Source: Formicarius rufipectus (lineage: Eukaryota > Chordata > Aves > Passeriformes > Formicariidae). Taken from it: a stretch of 64,000 nt of DNA. Below the pieces are notes generated by a model. The model was not told the origin of the DNA and searched no databases. It saw only the letters and a program-made list of their open reading frames with translations. Numbering within the stretch: the first letter of the stretch is position 1; every line of letters starts with the position of its first letter. Below are positions 1 through 12,800 of the stretch, one piece after another. The DNA lies in the NCBI GenBank assembly GCA_013399695.1, contig VXAU01003156.1, positions 1,872,219-1,936,218 of the forward strand, given 5' to 3'. Both the position numbers and the translations under genes were made by a program.

Positions 1-3000
1 GGCCCTCTCTGGATATGCAAAAAGCCATAAAGCTGCAGTTCCTGAGGAAAATTTTATTTTATGACTTGTTAATGACTTCAGATCTCAAACTTACCATTTG
101 CACTAATGCTCATTAAATTTAATATTTAACCTGGCTGGCTAGTTGGATTGTCACTACTTTTTTCTTGTTAGAAATCAATCCAAGCACCGTTCCAGCTTGC
201 CCAGTCCCCATCCCCCAGGCTGAACAGCCCTACTTGCAGGCATTCCCACCCTAGAGGAGAACAAGCATGCACAACCAAACCTGACTACGGAAACAGTAAC
301 AGGGTTTCAGATAGTAGCCCTACAAAGACCATGAGGGGAGCAGGTTTAATTCAGGGGTGCAGGGAGGCAGTGAGTTTTCTGCATAGACCTCTGAAAGCAG
401 GGTTTGTGAGTTCAACCCCTACAGCATGCCTGGGTTTGAATCTTGTTCCAGCTGACTAGACAATAAAGAACTAGAAAACACCTTTATAAAAGTCTTAAAC
501 CATTGCTGAAAGACCAACAAAGCCATCTCAGTGACTGCAACTCCCACCTCTGGTTTTTAATGACCTGGTCCTCAGAGGTTGGAGACTAATTGCTCCTGGC
601 ATTGCCCCAATCTGTCGTGGCCACCTTCCCTGACAGGCTGCCACAGCACTGCCAACATTCCCTGTGTCCTCAGGGACACCCACTTGTCCAAACTTTACTT
701 TGAAGGGGGTTGTCTGGGGCTACCACATCCATTTCCAGCTTCAATTTCCATTGAGTAACAGGAGAATTAGAATTGTTAAAATCAGAAGTCAGGAAGATGC
801 TGTGTTTGCATTTGGTTTTTTTCCCTTCCTGTACCTCTCCTTTGAACACAGTCCTACAGCTTTAGCTGTAAAAGCCATTATTTTTATCTACATCAGAAAC
901 GCTGTGCCAGAGCCATTTTTTCAAGTACAAATGGGTGACTGATTCCCTGCTTCATGAAACCTCATGAAAGTACAGAGTGAAAGTTTTCTCAGGAAAATGA
1001 CCCTAATTTTCATTAATCATTCATTAATTTTCATTCAGAAAGAGCTCTTTCAAAACAGAGCATACCAGCAACAGGGGCTTTCCCATCTCTCACTACACTC
1101 AGCATACACAAGCGTAGAAGCACCTTGTAGGTAAGGCTGAGCAGAGAAAGCTCATTCCCTGCTCCTTCCCAAAGTCAGGCACAGTCCCACTAAACTCTGA
1201 ATCTACCTAAACCTTCACCCAATTTCTGTGTCCTTCAAAGTGCAGCCAGCAATAAAACATACTGCCACGTGCTTTTTCAGCTCCAAGAGCTCTACTCAAC
1301 ATTCTCTTCTTTCCAACTAGGTCAATCTTCAACAACAGTCTGCTGTCCACTTTAGTAATCAGTAAGAAATTAATACCTCTTGTCTGGCTTTCCAAGTCCT
1401 TGGCCTTCAGGAAGTCTCTAGCAGCCAGTGATTGTGAACAGCTCACTACAGTCACCTTGATCTAGTGTAGCTTTCAAAGGGAGCCCATCAGAAGGAAAAT
1501 ATCAGGTAACCAAGATATCAACTTCCATTTCATCACCAGTTTGTCTCTATCACTGTAGGCATACTAAGAATGTGAGCATGAAATTTGGCAAGGGTGCCAT
1601 GGAGACCATCAGCAAGGTGGGGCCCCCACAGACACCTCAAGAAAGGAAAAAAAATTGGCTTCATAATAATGCTTGCTATGGTCTATTGTAATAAATCTTC
1701 AACAGCTTAAAATTGCTATTTACCAGTATTTACTGAGATTGACAATATTCTTAAGAACAAAGTCTGAGAAGAAAAGGCCAGTGACAGCAAAAGGAATGTC
1801 TGAGTGTGTAACATTTCTTTATTGTGAAGTATTGCCTAAAGTGCTACAATCTTAAAAAAAAAAAAAAAAGACAGACCCAAAGGCTGGGCTCCTTCACAGG
1901 TTATTTTTAAAACTCAGTTTCTGCCCCAATCCTTCAGCTCCCACTGCTGAACCAGAGTCATTCAAAAATGATTCATTTGAGCAATTCCCACAGGAATATT
2001 AGAAATACTGAGCTTTGCTCCCCCTATTTGACCTGAATGCAAACCAGAGCTGTGACCTAATCTGGCCTCCTTGCTTCAATAAGCACAAACAGACCCATTC
2101 TCACTAAGACAAACTTTTCTCTCCAACACTTTCTCCCAGAGGGCACAGGCCATGGAGTAGGGAGAGCTAATTTGGTCAGGTCTTCATGACAAAAGAGTCA
2201 AGGTCATTTCATGCTACAGAGATGCTGTAGAACATGCCTGGCAGTGCCTGATTGTTGCCATTGGAAGCAGCACTCTGATTCTGCTAATGTGAGCAGCTGT
2301 ACTGCATGTTTTGCCAAGACCTGAATGTGGCTCTGCATAGACCAAGAACATCAACCAGTGTGGGAGCCAACAGCAGAATTCCTTCCATCTCCCAGCCCTG
2401 CCTTACCCTCCCCTGCAGAGCTTCCACATGTGATCCTAGGCCTGGGAACAGCCTCTGGATGTCCAACACATTGTCAGGTCAGAGAGCTGCTCACCAGTCC
2501 TCAGAGTCATCCAAAAGCCATTCCACAGGACCTAAAAAGGGCTTTATAGCTCTGCTCCTGAATTTAGAGTCACTCCATTTAGATCAACTTACTTCCACTG
2601 ACCTGTAATTAGACATTAAAGCTATGCAAAAATACCCACCCATATCCCACAAGTCATTAAAGGTGAGAGCAAAGGATGATGTCCAGTTCAGAAAGACTGG
2701 ACTTGGGACTGGGCATCGTGTCTTACTGCAGGATGGCAACAGAGCTTTGGTCGCAGATGCTGAGTTTTCTGCTAGGAGGAACACAGCCAGTGAGGAAAGG
2801 TAATTAGGACTTGGTGATGCCAGCAGCAGAAATCTCTGTGTTCAACTGATAGCAACTAGACCTCAGAAGGTCAAATTCTTGTTTATACTAGTTAACACAG
2901 TGGAGGATTTATTTCTGCTAATATATCTAAGTCTAGACAAAGTGTTTTAATGTGTAATTGCAGCTTGATGGTAAGCTCGTGTCTGATTTAAAATGTAAAA

Positions 3001-4843
3001 TCCAATTTTAAAAAGTGAAAGCGCTCAAATGAAGCCTGAAGTCAAGTAATGTTGCATTTTAAATTCTTGGTACCATAAAAAAAATACGCAAGACCAGCTT
3101 TTATTTCACTAAATGTTGATTTGTATCCTCTCCTTCCTCTCATATCAAATGGAAACAATCTCAGAGAAACAAGATGTTTTAAGAGTTATGAGATGCTAAT
3201 TTTGTAAGTGCTTCCATGGGGATGTGCTATAGAAGAGCTATAGAGAAAACCCTGTTTTTGGAACAGGCCTGGAAGGCACTGAGTCCAAAAGCTACCCACT
3301 GAATATTCTGAGAATGATTTTAAAGAGATCCCTAATTCAAGGAGCAGCATGTGACTGAAGCAAAGCCCTCTAAAGGAAAGACTTTTCACTCCAGCCTTCT
3401 CCTCTGTGGAATTCCTTTCTTGGGACTGAGGCCTCACCCTCCCAGCACTTCCATCACAAGGTGCCTGACCCCAAAGGCAGCCCATGACAACCTGCCAGTC
3501 TCCTTTGCACAGCAAAAAGCCCATTTCTAGTTTGCTGCTCCTCACAGCAGCAACACTAATGGAGTCAGCATGTAAAATTCCACTTATAAAATTACAGCAT
3601 ATAAAATCCCACTATGCCTGTATCAGCTGCCTTTCTGATTTCCATTCTTGGACATCTGTCAAAATGCAGTTTAGGACAATGCAATTAATGATATTCTCCA
3701 ATACAGCAAAAGTAAGATAACAAGAGAGGCCCTCATTTAATCAGCCAGCCACGTGTGCAGACAGCCACAATGCCCTCTCTCTCTAAAAGCCACTTCTGTG
3801 TCTGGAGCCTCTGCCTTAAGAAATAAAGGAACATTGACTCTGTATAACTGTTTGCAGAGGTACACTATCAAATTCAAGGATGGACATTAAATGGTCGCCT
3901 TAGAAACAAACCTTATCAGCATTCTTTGACCACAAAGAGGAAATATTTTTTTCCTCTAGAAATGTTCCTTCTGTTTAACAGCAGCAGACAGAATAACATT
4001 TTGAAATTCCTGCTTTATACAGTGTTCTTTTTACTACACGCTACATATTAGGAAAGTAATGGCACAGTTCAAGTACTCTGAAAGCAAAGACAGAAATTCG
4101 CAGTTCCAGGTTACCAGACCCTCGCTGCACTACATGTCCTTTAACCAGCTGGGTGAATGCTGTTCTCACTTCTGTTTCACTCTTCCAAAGCATATCCCTT
4201 TATAATTTACAAAAAGGTACCAAGATGCTGCTCTGAACACAAAGTCCTCTTCAAAGCTGGTTGCCTAATTTTGCATTACTAAGTAGAAACTACTTGTGAT
4301 CAAAAAAAAAAAAAAAAAAAAAAAATTTTTACCTACTTCTGAATGCTAAGCCTCATGTTAGGTGGAAACACTCCATGCATCTGTCAGCACAGATGCTGCT
4401 GGCACATTTTAATTCCAGAGCACTTCAGATGCAAGCCATGCTTACACCTTGCACTGCCCCAGTGCCCAAACCCCTGAGGGCAGAGGCCATCACAGAGGCT
4501 GTGTGAATGAACAAACCATGCCATCAGCACACCATTGCCATGGCTCCCTCTGAAGACATTGGTTCCCTCCTTCTAGACACAGGATGATACTAATGCCAAG
4601 AACTGAAACAGAATTCTTCTGGCCAGGGCAACAGGAGATCATCACTCTGACACTGGGAAATGCTTTCTGCCCTATATTTCAGTAGTTTTGCTGCTGCTGA
4701 GAACAAGACATATTGGCAGAATAGAGCAGGACCTGCATGACCTCATCATTGCCCAGAAACCAAAACACAGCTGGCAGGTGTAATTTTAGTCTGCTAGCAC
4801 TGAGAGTGCTCTGTTGAACCACCGAGCTCTTGTGCCAAGGAAA
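1..4843. other. unique noncoding DNA
   Basis: I see no supported gene here. Open frames are at most about 120 codons, overlap on both strands and show no domain. Base use is AT-rich with few CpG. The recognisable content is two homopolymer runs: sixteen A at 1854-1869 and twenty-four A at 4302-4325, the latter followed directly by five T. Neither run follows a recognisable retrocopy. Intron or intergenic DNA is the likeliest reading. Confidence 0.6.
4302..4325 (+). repeat. poly(A) run, 24 bases
   Basis: This is an uninterrupted run of A followed by TTTTT. I looked upstream for a processed pseudogene or a LINE/SINE body that could own this tail and recognised none, so I call it a simple repeat. 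Length is likely variable between individuals and in the assembly. Confidence 0.85.
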
Positions 4844-4848
4844 GTAAT

Positions 4849-5378
4849 TGTGCTGGTTTAGAGTTAAACCAGCAGGAGAAATGAATCCAATTCAGAATGG
4901 GATTGCAAGTCAGAAGAAAAATAAAANAAGGCTCTGCTCCTCCTGTGGATCTGATGAGAGCTCCCAGTCCCAACACCCCAAGCTTATCTACCCTTGGGCT
5001 CAGATGGGAACACCCAGTCCCTCCCCCAGGGTGGGGAGTTTCCCAAGGGGGGATTTACTCTGGGAGGTCAATCAGGGCATGTTTTTGGCATCCCTGCTGG
5101 CCCCTGAGCAGACATGACCCCTCAGGTGGGTGGGAAGGTGCAGGTGGCTCCCCAGAGGGGAGTTCTCACACCTGAGTCATTGGTGACAGGGAGACAGGAA
5201 AACTCCCTTATCCCACAGGAGTTCCCAAACATCCCCCTGTGCCCTGAGGGGTGGGGTGTGCCCTGGGCAGCTGCTGCCAATGGTCCATGGTGAGCAGTTG
5301 ATGAAAAAAATGACCCAGAGGGTTTAGAATCCACCCCCACCCAGTGCCAAACTGATCCTGGCTACCATAACCAGGACA
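4849..5378 (+). mobile_element. solo LTR, ERVL-like, copy 1 (internally shortened)
   Basis: The element starts TGTGCTGGTTTAGAG and ends AACCAGGACA, so it has TGT...ACA ends. It is bounded by an exact 5-bp target-site duplication, GTAAT at 4844-4848 and at 5379-5383, and no internal retroviral sequence lies next to it, which makes it a solo LTR. It matches the elements at 17863, 29818 and (reversed) 51939 almost base for base from about 4929 to the end. It lacks about 200-240 bases that the others have after the first 80 bases, and the junction carries an N at 4927. TGAGTCA (5173-5179) followed by ATTGG, and a GATA core (in AAGCTTATCT), are kept. The 5-bp duplication and TGT...ACA ends fit ERVL elements; the exact subfamily is not named from memory. 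Confidence 0.88.
4927..4927. other. single ambiguous base (N)
   Basis: One N lies inside LTR copy 1, exactly where this copy joins its first 80 bases to sequence that is about 200-240 bases further along in the other copies. This suggests an unresolved assembly join rather than a simple base-call ambiguity. Confidence 0.9.
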
Positions 5379-5383
5379 GTAAT

Positions 5384-8019
5384 GCAGAAAGGGCTTTTGC
5401 TAGAATCTGATATGAGTTTTATGTAGGAATTAAAAGGATGCAGAATGACAGAAAGCTGGTTAAGGAGCTGGGGCCAACCTAGACAGTGTTCAATTAACAA
5501 ATACACACTCAGCTCTTGAGGAGTGCTGACTCAGAGCACTGACGGAAGCTCTGGTTTTGCTGGAGGAAATCAGCAATAAGAAACCTTTTCAACCCTCAGG
5601 TCTGAACTTCAAGATACAGTTACAATACATACTTTGATCATTTGACATGAGTTGCCTCAACCCATGTCACACAGGTGCAGCAGTGCCATCAGGCCTGGAG
5701 ATTCAGGAATCCAGAGCTCAGAGAGCAGCACCAGTCTCTCAGCTGTATCAGAAGTTTGGTTTTGACAAGAGGCATCAAAAACCAGACTTTGCAGTACAGT
5801 TCCTCAGAAATAGGAACTCAAACACATACAAGTGCTAGAGCCATTTTTCCTGACAGCTCAAGCAGAATTAAGTGCTCAAACCCAAGGGCAGCCAGCCCTT
5901 TTCATTCCAACATGCAATCACTAGAATGAGGACATTAGTGATGGATACTTGTCTAACCTGTCCTCAAAAAAGCCCTACAGCTTTCTTTAAAAATCCTTTC
6001 TTGTGTCTTTCTCTTAGCATTAGGGATCATCTTCCATGAAGTTTAAGTTCCCCTTAAACAAATCCTCTACAGGACAACTATTTAATCCACCTACCCCAGG
6101 ATAGACTTCTTCATAAATTGTGTAGCATGTATTACTTGTAATTAACCTACTTGCAGAACCTGGCGTTTTGCAATTAAAAGCAGGCCTACCATGCTTGATT
6201 AAGCTAAGCAAACATGACAGAGAGAAATGTCCCTTACTTTCCAACCTCATCTGCTTCTAAAACCACAAGCAAGCCCCAGAACCTGGCAAGGAAACCTGAC
6301 AGTTACAGTGCTTCAGCCATCTGCTGGGACCATGCACCTGCTGCTAGTGGAAAACATGCTCAGAGTGACCTACTTGAGCACTTAGGAGCTTTGGTAGCTT
6401 TGCTCCAGCTATGGGCATGTTTTGCTTCACACAAGCCTTTAGAATACTGCCTGGACATGTCTCTGCACACCTTTAGACCTCTTTGTGCTTCCACTTCATG
6501 TCTGAATGACTGGATGGCTCCGTGTCATGTGGCATTTGCCCTCTGCAGTCATAAAGGAGCACAGCAAGTTCACCCTTTACAGCAGCAGGTCAGCAGAGGG
6601 CAGAGACACCTACCAGGTGGTAACCAGCTCTCCTGTTTCTCTCCAGGTTTAAATGCTCAGGAAAGGAAGGGAAGTGCAACTCAAACTTCTGAGCTATAGG
6701 GACTTGATGCTGGTGGCAACCAACAGACTGTCTGCACCCAGAGTACAGAAGGAAGGTACTTACAGCCCATTGGAAATATCTTCCCTTTCTTGGGAAGAAA
6801 ACTGAGAAATATTTGTTTTTTGAACTATCTATCTGGGCTTTTTCCTAACCACTCACTGCAAGAGCTGCATAAAGCTTCACCTTAAAAAACAGACATGGAA
6901 TCCTGACAGATGCAGATGGAACAGAAAATTAATGTTTAATTGCAGAGATATCTTGCCACTCTTTCAGGTGGCCTTTCTCCACATAGAGAGCTTTGCAAGA
7001 TTACTTGGAGAAAAGGTGCAAGATTCTTAGATATTTCACCAATTATTGTACCTTTGAATTGATGCAAAATAAATAACGTTAAGAACTGTTATCCTGTTTG
7101 CATCAAAATCTAATGGGCTTTAGGTGAATCTGTATTACATTTGTCGTTTCCAAGGAAAAATTGTCTGATTTTAAGAGCAATCCCTTGCTGTGTGGTGTAT
7201 AAGGCTGGTTTGTTTATCAAGTTTTCATTGAAGTTCAATTAGAATAGTCTGGAAAATATATACAGCTGTTAGTCTATATGCAAAACTAATGTAACTATAA
7301 AATATTGAATCCTTTCTCCTTTGTAGTCATTTAGTAAAAAATATCTTCTTTAGAAATTATCTTTTCCATTAGGAAAATACAGCCCTAGAAAAGGTGTTAT
7401 TTCTGCAAGGGTCTGTAAACTAAACAAAATTCCATACAAAACTTCTTGCATCTTTACATGCATTGATTTTGTTAGACCTCTTGGCTTTAAGAAAAATGCA
7501 GGAGTTCGAATTAAATCTGCTTCACTTACAGCACAATTGATTTCAGAAAGGTATTGAGTTTTGTTTGATATGCTCTGACTTGTAGATAAAGAGTCCAACT
7601 TCCAAAAAATGTGCAAATCCCCCCCGGTAGTGGGGGCTCAGCAGAGCACAGATAGTGGCAGGTCAATAGAGAACTGCACTACTTAAATGAAAATCAAACC
7701 CCATGCAAGTCCTATGGCCTTCAGATCCCAGCAGAGTAGACTTGTTAATAGGTTTAACTACATCATCCAAAATGCAGGTTTCAGAGTTTTTCCTCACTGG
7801 CCAAACCTACTGGTTCCAGAACGTCGACACAGGGCACCTTGTTTTCTCAGGAAGGAAAGCACAGAAGAAGCCACTTTAGGGAACCTGTTAATGTGTTTCA
7901 GTGGGAGGATCAATATCACCATATGTGAGCACCTCAGAAGAGAAGCTACAGGTATAGTCTGTCCTGCACATCCTTGTACCTTCGATGTGTGTTTTAACTG
8001 CCTCTTCATTTGCTCCAAA
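5384..8019. other. unique noncoding DNA
   Basis: No gene is supported. The longest gap-free frame (6214-6699, plus) has 161 codons but no recognisable domain and a composition no different from its flanks. The segment 7040-7290 is AT-rich, not repetitive and resembles conserved noncoding DNA (listed separately). The right edge runs into an assembly gap. Confidence 0.55.
7040..7290. promoter_or_regulatory. candidate conserved noncoding element
   Basis: This is an AT-rich, CpG-poor, non-repetitive block. It has several short motifs of the kind seen in vertebrate enhancers: TTTGCAT at about 7098, a forkhead-like TTGTTTATC near 7209, and an AATTAG core near 7239. The call rests on visual character only; there is no alignment behind it. 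Confidence 0.2.
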
Positions 8020-8761
8020 NNNNNNNNNNNNNNNNNNNNNNNNNNNNNNNNNNNNNNNNNNNNNNNNNNNNNNNNNNNNNNNNNNNNNNNNNNNNNNNNN
8101 NNNNNNNNNNNNNNNNNNNNNNNNNNNNNNNNNNNNNNNNNNNNNNNNNNNNNNNNNNNNNNNNNNNNNNNNNNNNNNNNNNNNNNNNNNNNNNNNNNNN
8201 NNNNNNNNNNNNNNNNNNNNNNNNNNNNNNNNNNNNNNNNNNNNNNNNNNNNNNNNNNNNNNNNNNNNNNNNNNNNNNNNNNNNNNNNNNNNNNNNNNNN
8301 NNNNNNNNNNNNNNNNNNNNNNNNNNNNNNNNNNNNNNNNNNNNNNNNNNNNNNNNNNNNNNNNNNNNNNNNNNNNNNNNNNNNNNNNNNNNNNNNNNNN
8401 NNNNNNNNNNNNNNNNNNNNNNNNNNNNNNNNNNNNNNNNNNNNNNNNNNNNNNNNNNNNNNNNNNNNNNNNNNNNNNNNNNNNNNNNNNNNNNNNNNNN
8501 NNNNNNNNNNNNNNNNNNNNNNNNNNNNNNNNNNNNNNNNNNNNNNNNNNNNNNNNNNNNNNNNNNNNNNNNNNNNNNNNNNNNNNNNNNNNNNNNNNNN
8601 NNNNNNNNNNNNNNNNNNNNNNNNNNNNNNNNNNNNNNNNNNNNNNNNNNNNNNNNNNNNNNNNNNNNNNNNNNNNNNNNNNNNNNNNNNNNNNNNNNNN
8701 NNNNNNNNNNNNNNNNNNNNNNNNNNNNNNNNNNNNNNNNNNNNNNNNNNNNNNNNNNNNN
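8020..8761. other. assembly gap (742 N)
   Basis: This is a run of N. The sequence resumes with a homopurine tract of A and G, so the gap probably sits in or next to a low-complexity or GC-rich stretch that sequencing did not cross. Apparent long open frames through this interval are artefacts of N. Confidence 0.98.
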
Positions 8762-8796
8762 AAAAAAGGAGAGGGGGGGAAAAAAAAAGGAGAGCC
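8762..8796 (+). repeat. homopurine tract at gap edge
   Basis: The first 35 bases after the gap are almost only A and G, with a run of seven G and a run of eight A. Homopurine tracts can form triplex structures and often cause polymerase stalling, which fits the gap directly to the left. Confidence 0.75.
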
Positions 8797-11700
8797 TCCC
8801 AGCACAAAATAAGCAGAAGCATCAACGTGCTTTCCTGGAAAACCCTACCCTACAGATTTCTTTGCAGCTACTGAAAATCACTTGAGGAAAACAAAAATTA
8901 AAAAATAGAAAAATCCACACAGAGACCCCACCACATACAGAGATGGGATCTGTTTGCCTCACCCCCACATAACCTCAGATTGCATTAGTGGCTCCATCCC
9001 CAGAGGGACAGCACTGCATTGCTGGCTGAGCAGCCTCAGACAGGGCTGAAGGGGCCACTCCAGCAACTGTTCTCCAGCGCTGCTTTCACAAAGAATTGAT
9101 CACAGGGAGTTTACAGCATCAATTTTAATGTCCCCTGGTTAGCAGTAGAAGGACATCACTGCTATCATGCCTACCCTGGTTCTCAAAACATTTCCCTCTC
9201 CCTGAGATGTATATGTATTGGAAAACAATAGCTTCATTCAGCAAAACCCATTGCTGTTGCAGGCAATATGCAGTGTGTTCCAGCCATCATATTTATATGG
9301 AAATTAGACTTCCTTTCAAAGAGGCATGTCTCCATAAGCTCCAGTCGCTGTCCACTGAGCCCAGGCATTTCCCTTAAAAGCAATGCATTTAAATTTAGGA
9401 TAATTTTGGCTTGTGCTGTTCCTCACAAGTTGGTTTACTAAAGCAGGAGCTGGTTAGTGATTACAGACTGACCCCTTTCCTGAGAGCAAATTGAAGCAAA
9501 TGGAGTATTCTTCGATTTTACACCAGACAACATCCTACAATGAAAGAAACTCGTCAGAGTACGAGTGAATCTTAGCACAATCAATTCATTTTAATCCCCT
9601 CAAAACCTCAGCATAGGAATGACACTAAAAAGGCAGTCAGGGAAGCAAACTAGAAAGAGTCCCAAAGGCCTCTCAGACTTTTCAGATTAATAGACAAATC
9701 AAGTTTTCCATTTTAACTTGGGAGAAAACTCATAGCTCTGTTAAATGAATTCAAAACTCAGCCCCTTGCAAGAATAAAAAAATACAACACATTTTTTCTG
9801 GACAATAATGAGTTTGATACAAGACCAGTGGTAGCAAAAGCTTTAAAACTGGGTCAATTTTCCTCCTCCTCAAATGTTTAGGGTCTTCTGTAAAACAGAA
9901 GGTCTCCCAGTTGCTCCATCCAGAGACATCCCCTCGGCACAGTTTACCCCACCGTGGGAACAGCCAAGCAGATTGTCTTGCTCCCCTGACCTACAGCACC
10001 CAGAGGAAATGGAGATGGTCAGTGGCTTTTCATAAGAGTCATGGCACCACTTGAGTCCTTCTGGATGGGGAAGGGGAGAGGAGTCATTTGTCAACTCAGC
10101 TGCCCCAGTTATCAAAGCTGCTTTGCATCTTCCTAAGATAGAGGGCTGATCTTAGTTTTGTTTCATTTAACAGGTAATCCATTTCTCAGAAAAATGCAGA
10201 CAGCTTTCTACAATATTGCCAGGGGAAAGTGCTCCTGTGTCTTTTTAAGAAGGAAAATCTTAGGAGATGATTTGAAGTCCAGTTGACTTAGGGGAGTTTA
10301 ATCAGCCATGTCCCACTGCTGCAAACAAAAACTGACAAGGATAAGCAATATGTTGCTTTGCTCCTCTTTGTGCAAATGAAAGAGAACTCATTTGTTTTAC
10401 CTTATAAATCCCTTGCTGTTCCTTCCTTTTTGTCACATTGTTAAAGTGAAAAAATTGTATTTAATATATGCAGTATTGTTGTGCTTTGATCTCAAAAGGA
10501 AGCCAAACCAAACAGCAGGAAGTGAGATCCATGGCTAGTGGGCAAATCCACATGGGCAAATACAATCTAATTTAACTATTCCTAAGGCAAAGGAGTAAAA
10601 CAGAGCAGAGCCTATACAGAAATATTGCCTAATTATAATTATGCTGGCTTTTCCATAGTTACTTCTCAAACTTTACATACCAAGGTAACCAGACAAGTTG
10701 AAAAGAAACAGCTTGACATCTACCCAAAGTTTTTATGCACTCACACAGGTGGAAACAAATAGCAGTGTTTTCACATCAGCCGGGTACCAACTGCACAGAG
10801 GGCTTGTAGACAACTCTGATATACTTAGAAATCATTTCTTCATGTTTGGAAATTCAGGACAGTACCAGGAAATTATTACAGCCAGCTGCTTGGCAGAGAC
10901 ACTTAGTGAAGTGCCCCAGGAGGGTGGGAGCATCAACTCTTCCTGTTGTGGTCAACAGCTTGCCACTTTTGGGGCCTATGAGGGCACCAACATTCACTAC
11001 AGGAACAAAACAACTCAAGCAATCACTCCTAATAACAGCATTTTGCTATTCCAAAGCCCTTCGTGTATCACACTTGGGAGCTTTGAGCATTCAAGTAGAA
11101 ATTACATTGTGCTTTAGTCTCACTGAAATGACTTCCAGGATTCCTGCCCATCTTTGTCACCCATTTCATGATGTTCCAGTTTGTCTGCACTCTCTACATG
11201 TGTGGAGCCACCACCCACACTACGGATAATTTTTAAAATTCATTTACTATGTTTTCCAATATGCTAAACTTCCCATCAGAGCTTACTGGGCACAGCACTG
11301 CCACCTGACTCGTGCTGATACCTGACACAGCACAGTCACCACAATGACTATGCCAATTAAAATAAAACCACTGTTGTAATTAGGCTGGAGAGAAACCATG
11401 ACAGAGCTTGAAGAAGTTTCTGATAGATATTTACAGGCAGATTTAAATGACACCAACACACCCCCCAGCTAATAATGAAGTGATAAAGGCCCATGTCCAG
11501 CCCTGGGCAGTGGGGCAGCTCCCCCCAGTGCAGAGCCATTGCTCCAAGTCAGCGAGTCCCTGGGCAGCCAGGATGGCCAGGAAAGGACAAAGTGTGCTCA
11601 CCCAGGAGAAGAGAAAGCAAAGGGAAGCACACAAATCGAAGGAACCAGGATTTTGAGCTGTGCACCAAACAGGAAGGGCCTGAAATCAACTGCAAGGGTG

Positions 11701-12699
11701 GCTCTGGCAGGAGAGCATGGTGAGATAGACAAGGTGATGTCAGCAAGCAACCTGACTTTCTAGGAACAACTGGAAAGGGAGAAAAAAGCCCAGCATGACA
11801 AGAAACAGAGAAACAGCTGAGTGGGGCTGAGAGCAGCTGTCTAGAACTGGGATGGAGTAGAAGGCAAGAGAGCAGGTTAAGACTCTAAACAGCACGAGGG
11901 AAGAGGTAGCACTGAAGGTGAATGGGCAGGTTTAGGCCTTGACCAGCTGGAAATAGGAAATAAACTTGAGATGTGTCAACAAATGCTCAGTTGCAAAATT
12001 CAGCTTATCCACCAAGGAGACTTTTAGTCATCACACACAGCCACTCCCCAGGCCTGGACATCACCCAGCCAGTCCAAAAGCAACAGGCTCATCTACTGTG
12101 ATTTTCAACCACTGATTTCTTGTGGCAACAGGAGGGGAGGAGTCACTGAAGAGTTTTTCTTGTGATAGTATACAAGCCCTTTGTATCTTTGCACAATTCA
12201 GCTGCCAGCTGGAGCATGAACTCCAGCTACTGCTTATGTTTCTGGCCTTGTTAAACTACTCACAGATTCCACACAATTAATTTGCACCAACATTTCCCAA
12301 AATCTGGATCTTACGATGGGCTGCATAAACCCCAGCTGAAGCAAACTTGCACTTGTTAGGAAGAGGGTGGTTGCTTCTGTCCTCAGCTCAGTGCCAGTGG
12401 GCTGCTGGTTTTAACAAGAAAACATACTTCTATTCCTCAGCAAAACATTAGGGAATAATCAGAGGTGGAGAAGGCAATGCAAGTTTTATAGTCTGACCAT
12501 TTTCTTATGTGTTTTATTATGCTTAAGGAAAAGGACTTTTTGCAATACTGACTTTAAGTGATCTTTGCAGAAGTCAGCAGTCACTGGTCAGTGACACCAC
12601 TATCAAGCACACAAACATTAACATTCAGATAATTCTACTTAGCAAGAAAGCACCTTATCTTTTCAGAAGCAGAAAACTCATAACTACCAGAACACAAAC

Positions 12700-12800
12700 C
12701 CTTCAAGCTTTGCTCTTCCAGCAATTGACGCGTCATTATGGTAAACATGTTGAAAGTTTTAATCCTTTAAACAAACATTTTAAAGGGTAAGAAAGTATGA
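12700..12800. promoter_or_regulatory. candidate regulatory element with CRE-half-site palindrome
   Basis: TGACGCGTCA at 12726-12735 is a perfect 10-bp palindrome made of two abutting CRE half-sites (TGACG/CGTCA). It retains two CpG in an otherwise CpG-poor AT-rich region. It is followed by GTAAACA and AAACAAACA, which are forkhead-like. CREB/ATF-type binding is an inference; no conservation data are available here. Confidence 0.2.

Noticed and set aside
1854..1869. Poly(A) run as the tail of a processed pseudogene
   Set aside because: No mRNA-like body or target-site duplication was recognised upstream.
6214..6699. 161-codon plus-strand open frame
   Set aside because: There is no recognisable domain, base use is no different from the flanks, and no splice or promoter context was found. 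A frame of this length is plausible by chance in 64 kb.
7687..8885. Several long open frames on both strands
   Set aside because: They exist only because the 742-base run of N contains no stop codons; the real sequence at both ends shows no domain.
9870..10115. Minus-strand frame possibly holding an exon
   Set aside because: Candidate acceptor and donor dinucleotides exist, but no protein homology is recognised and either could be chance.
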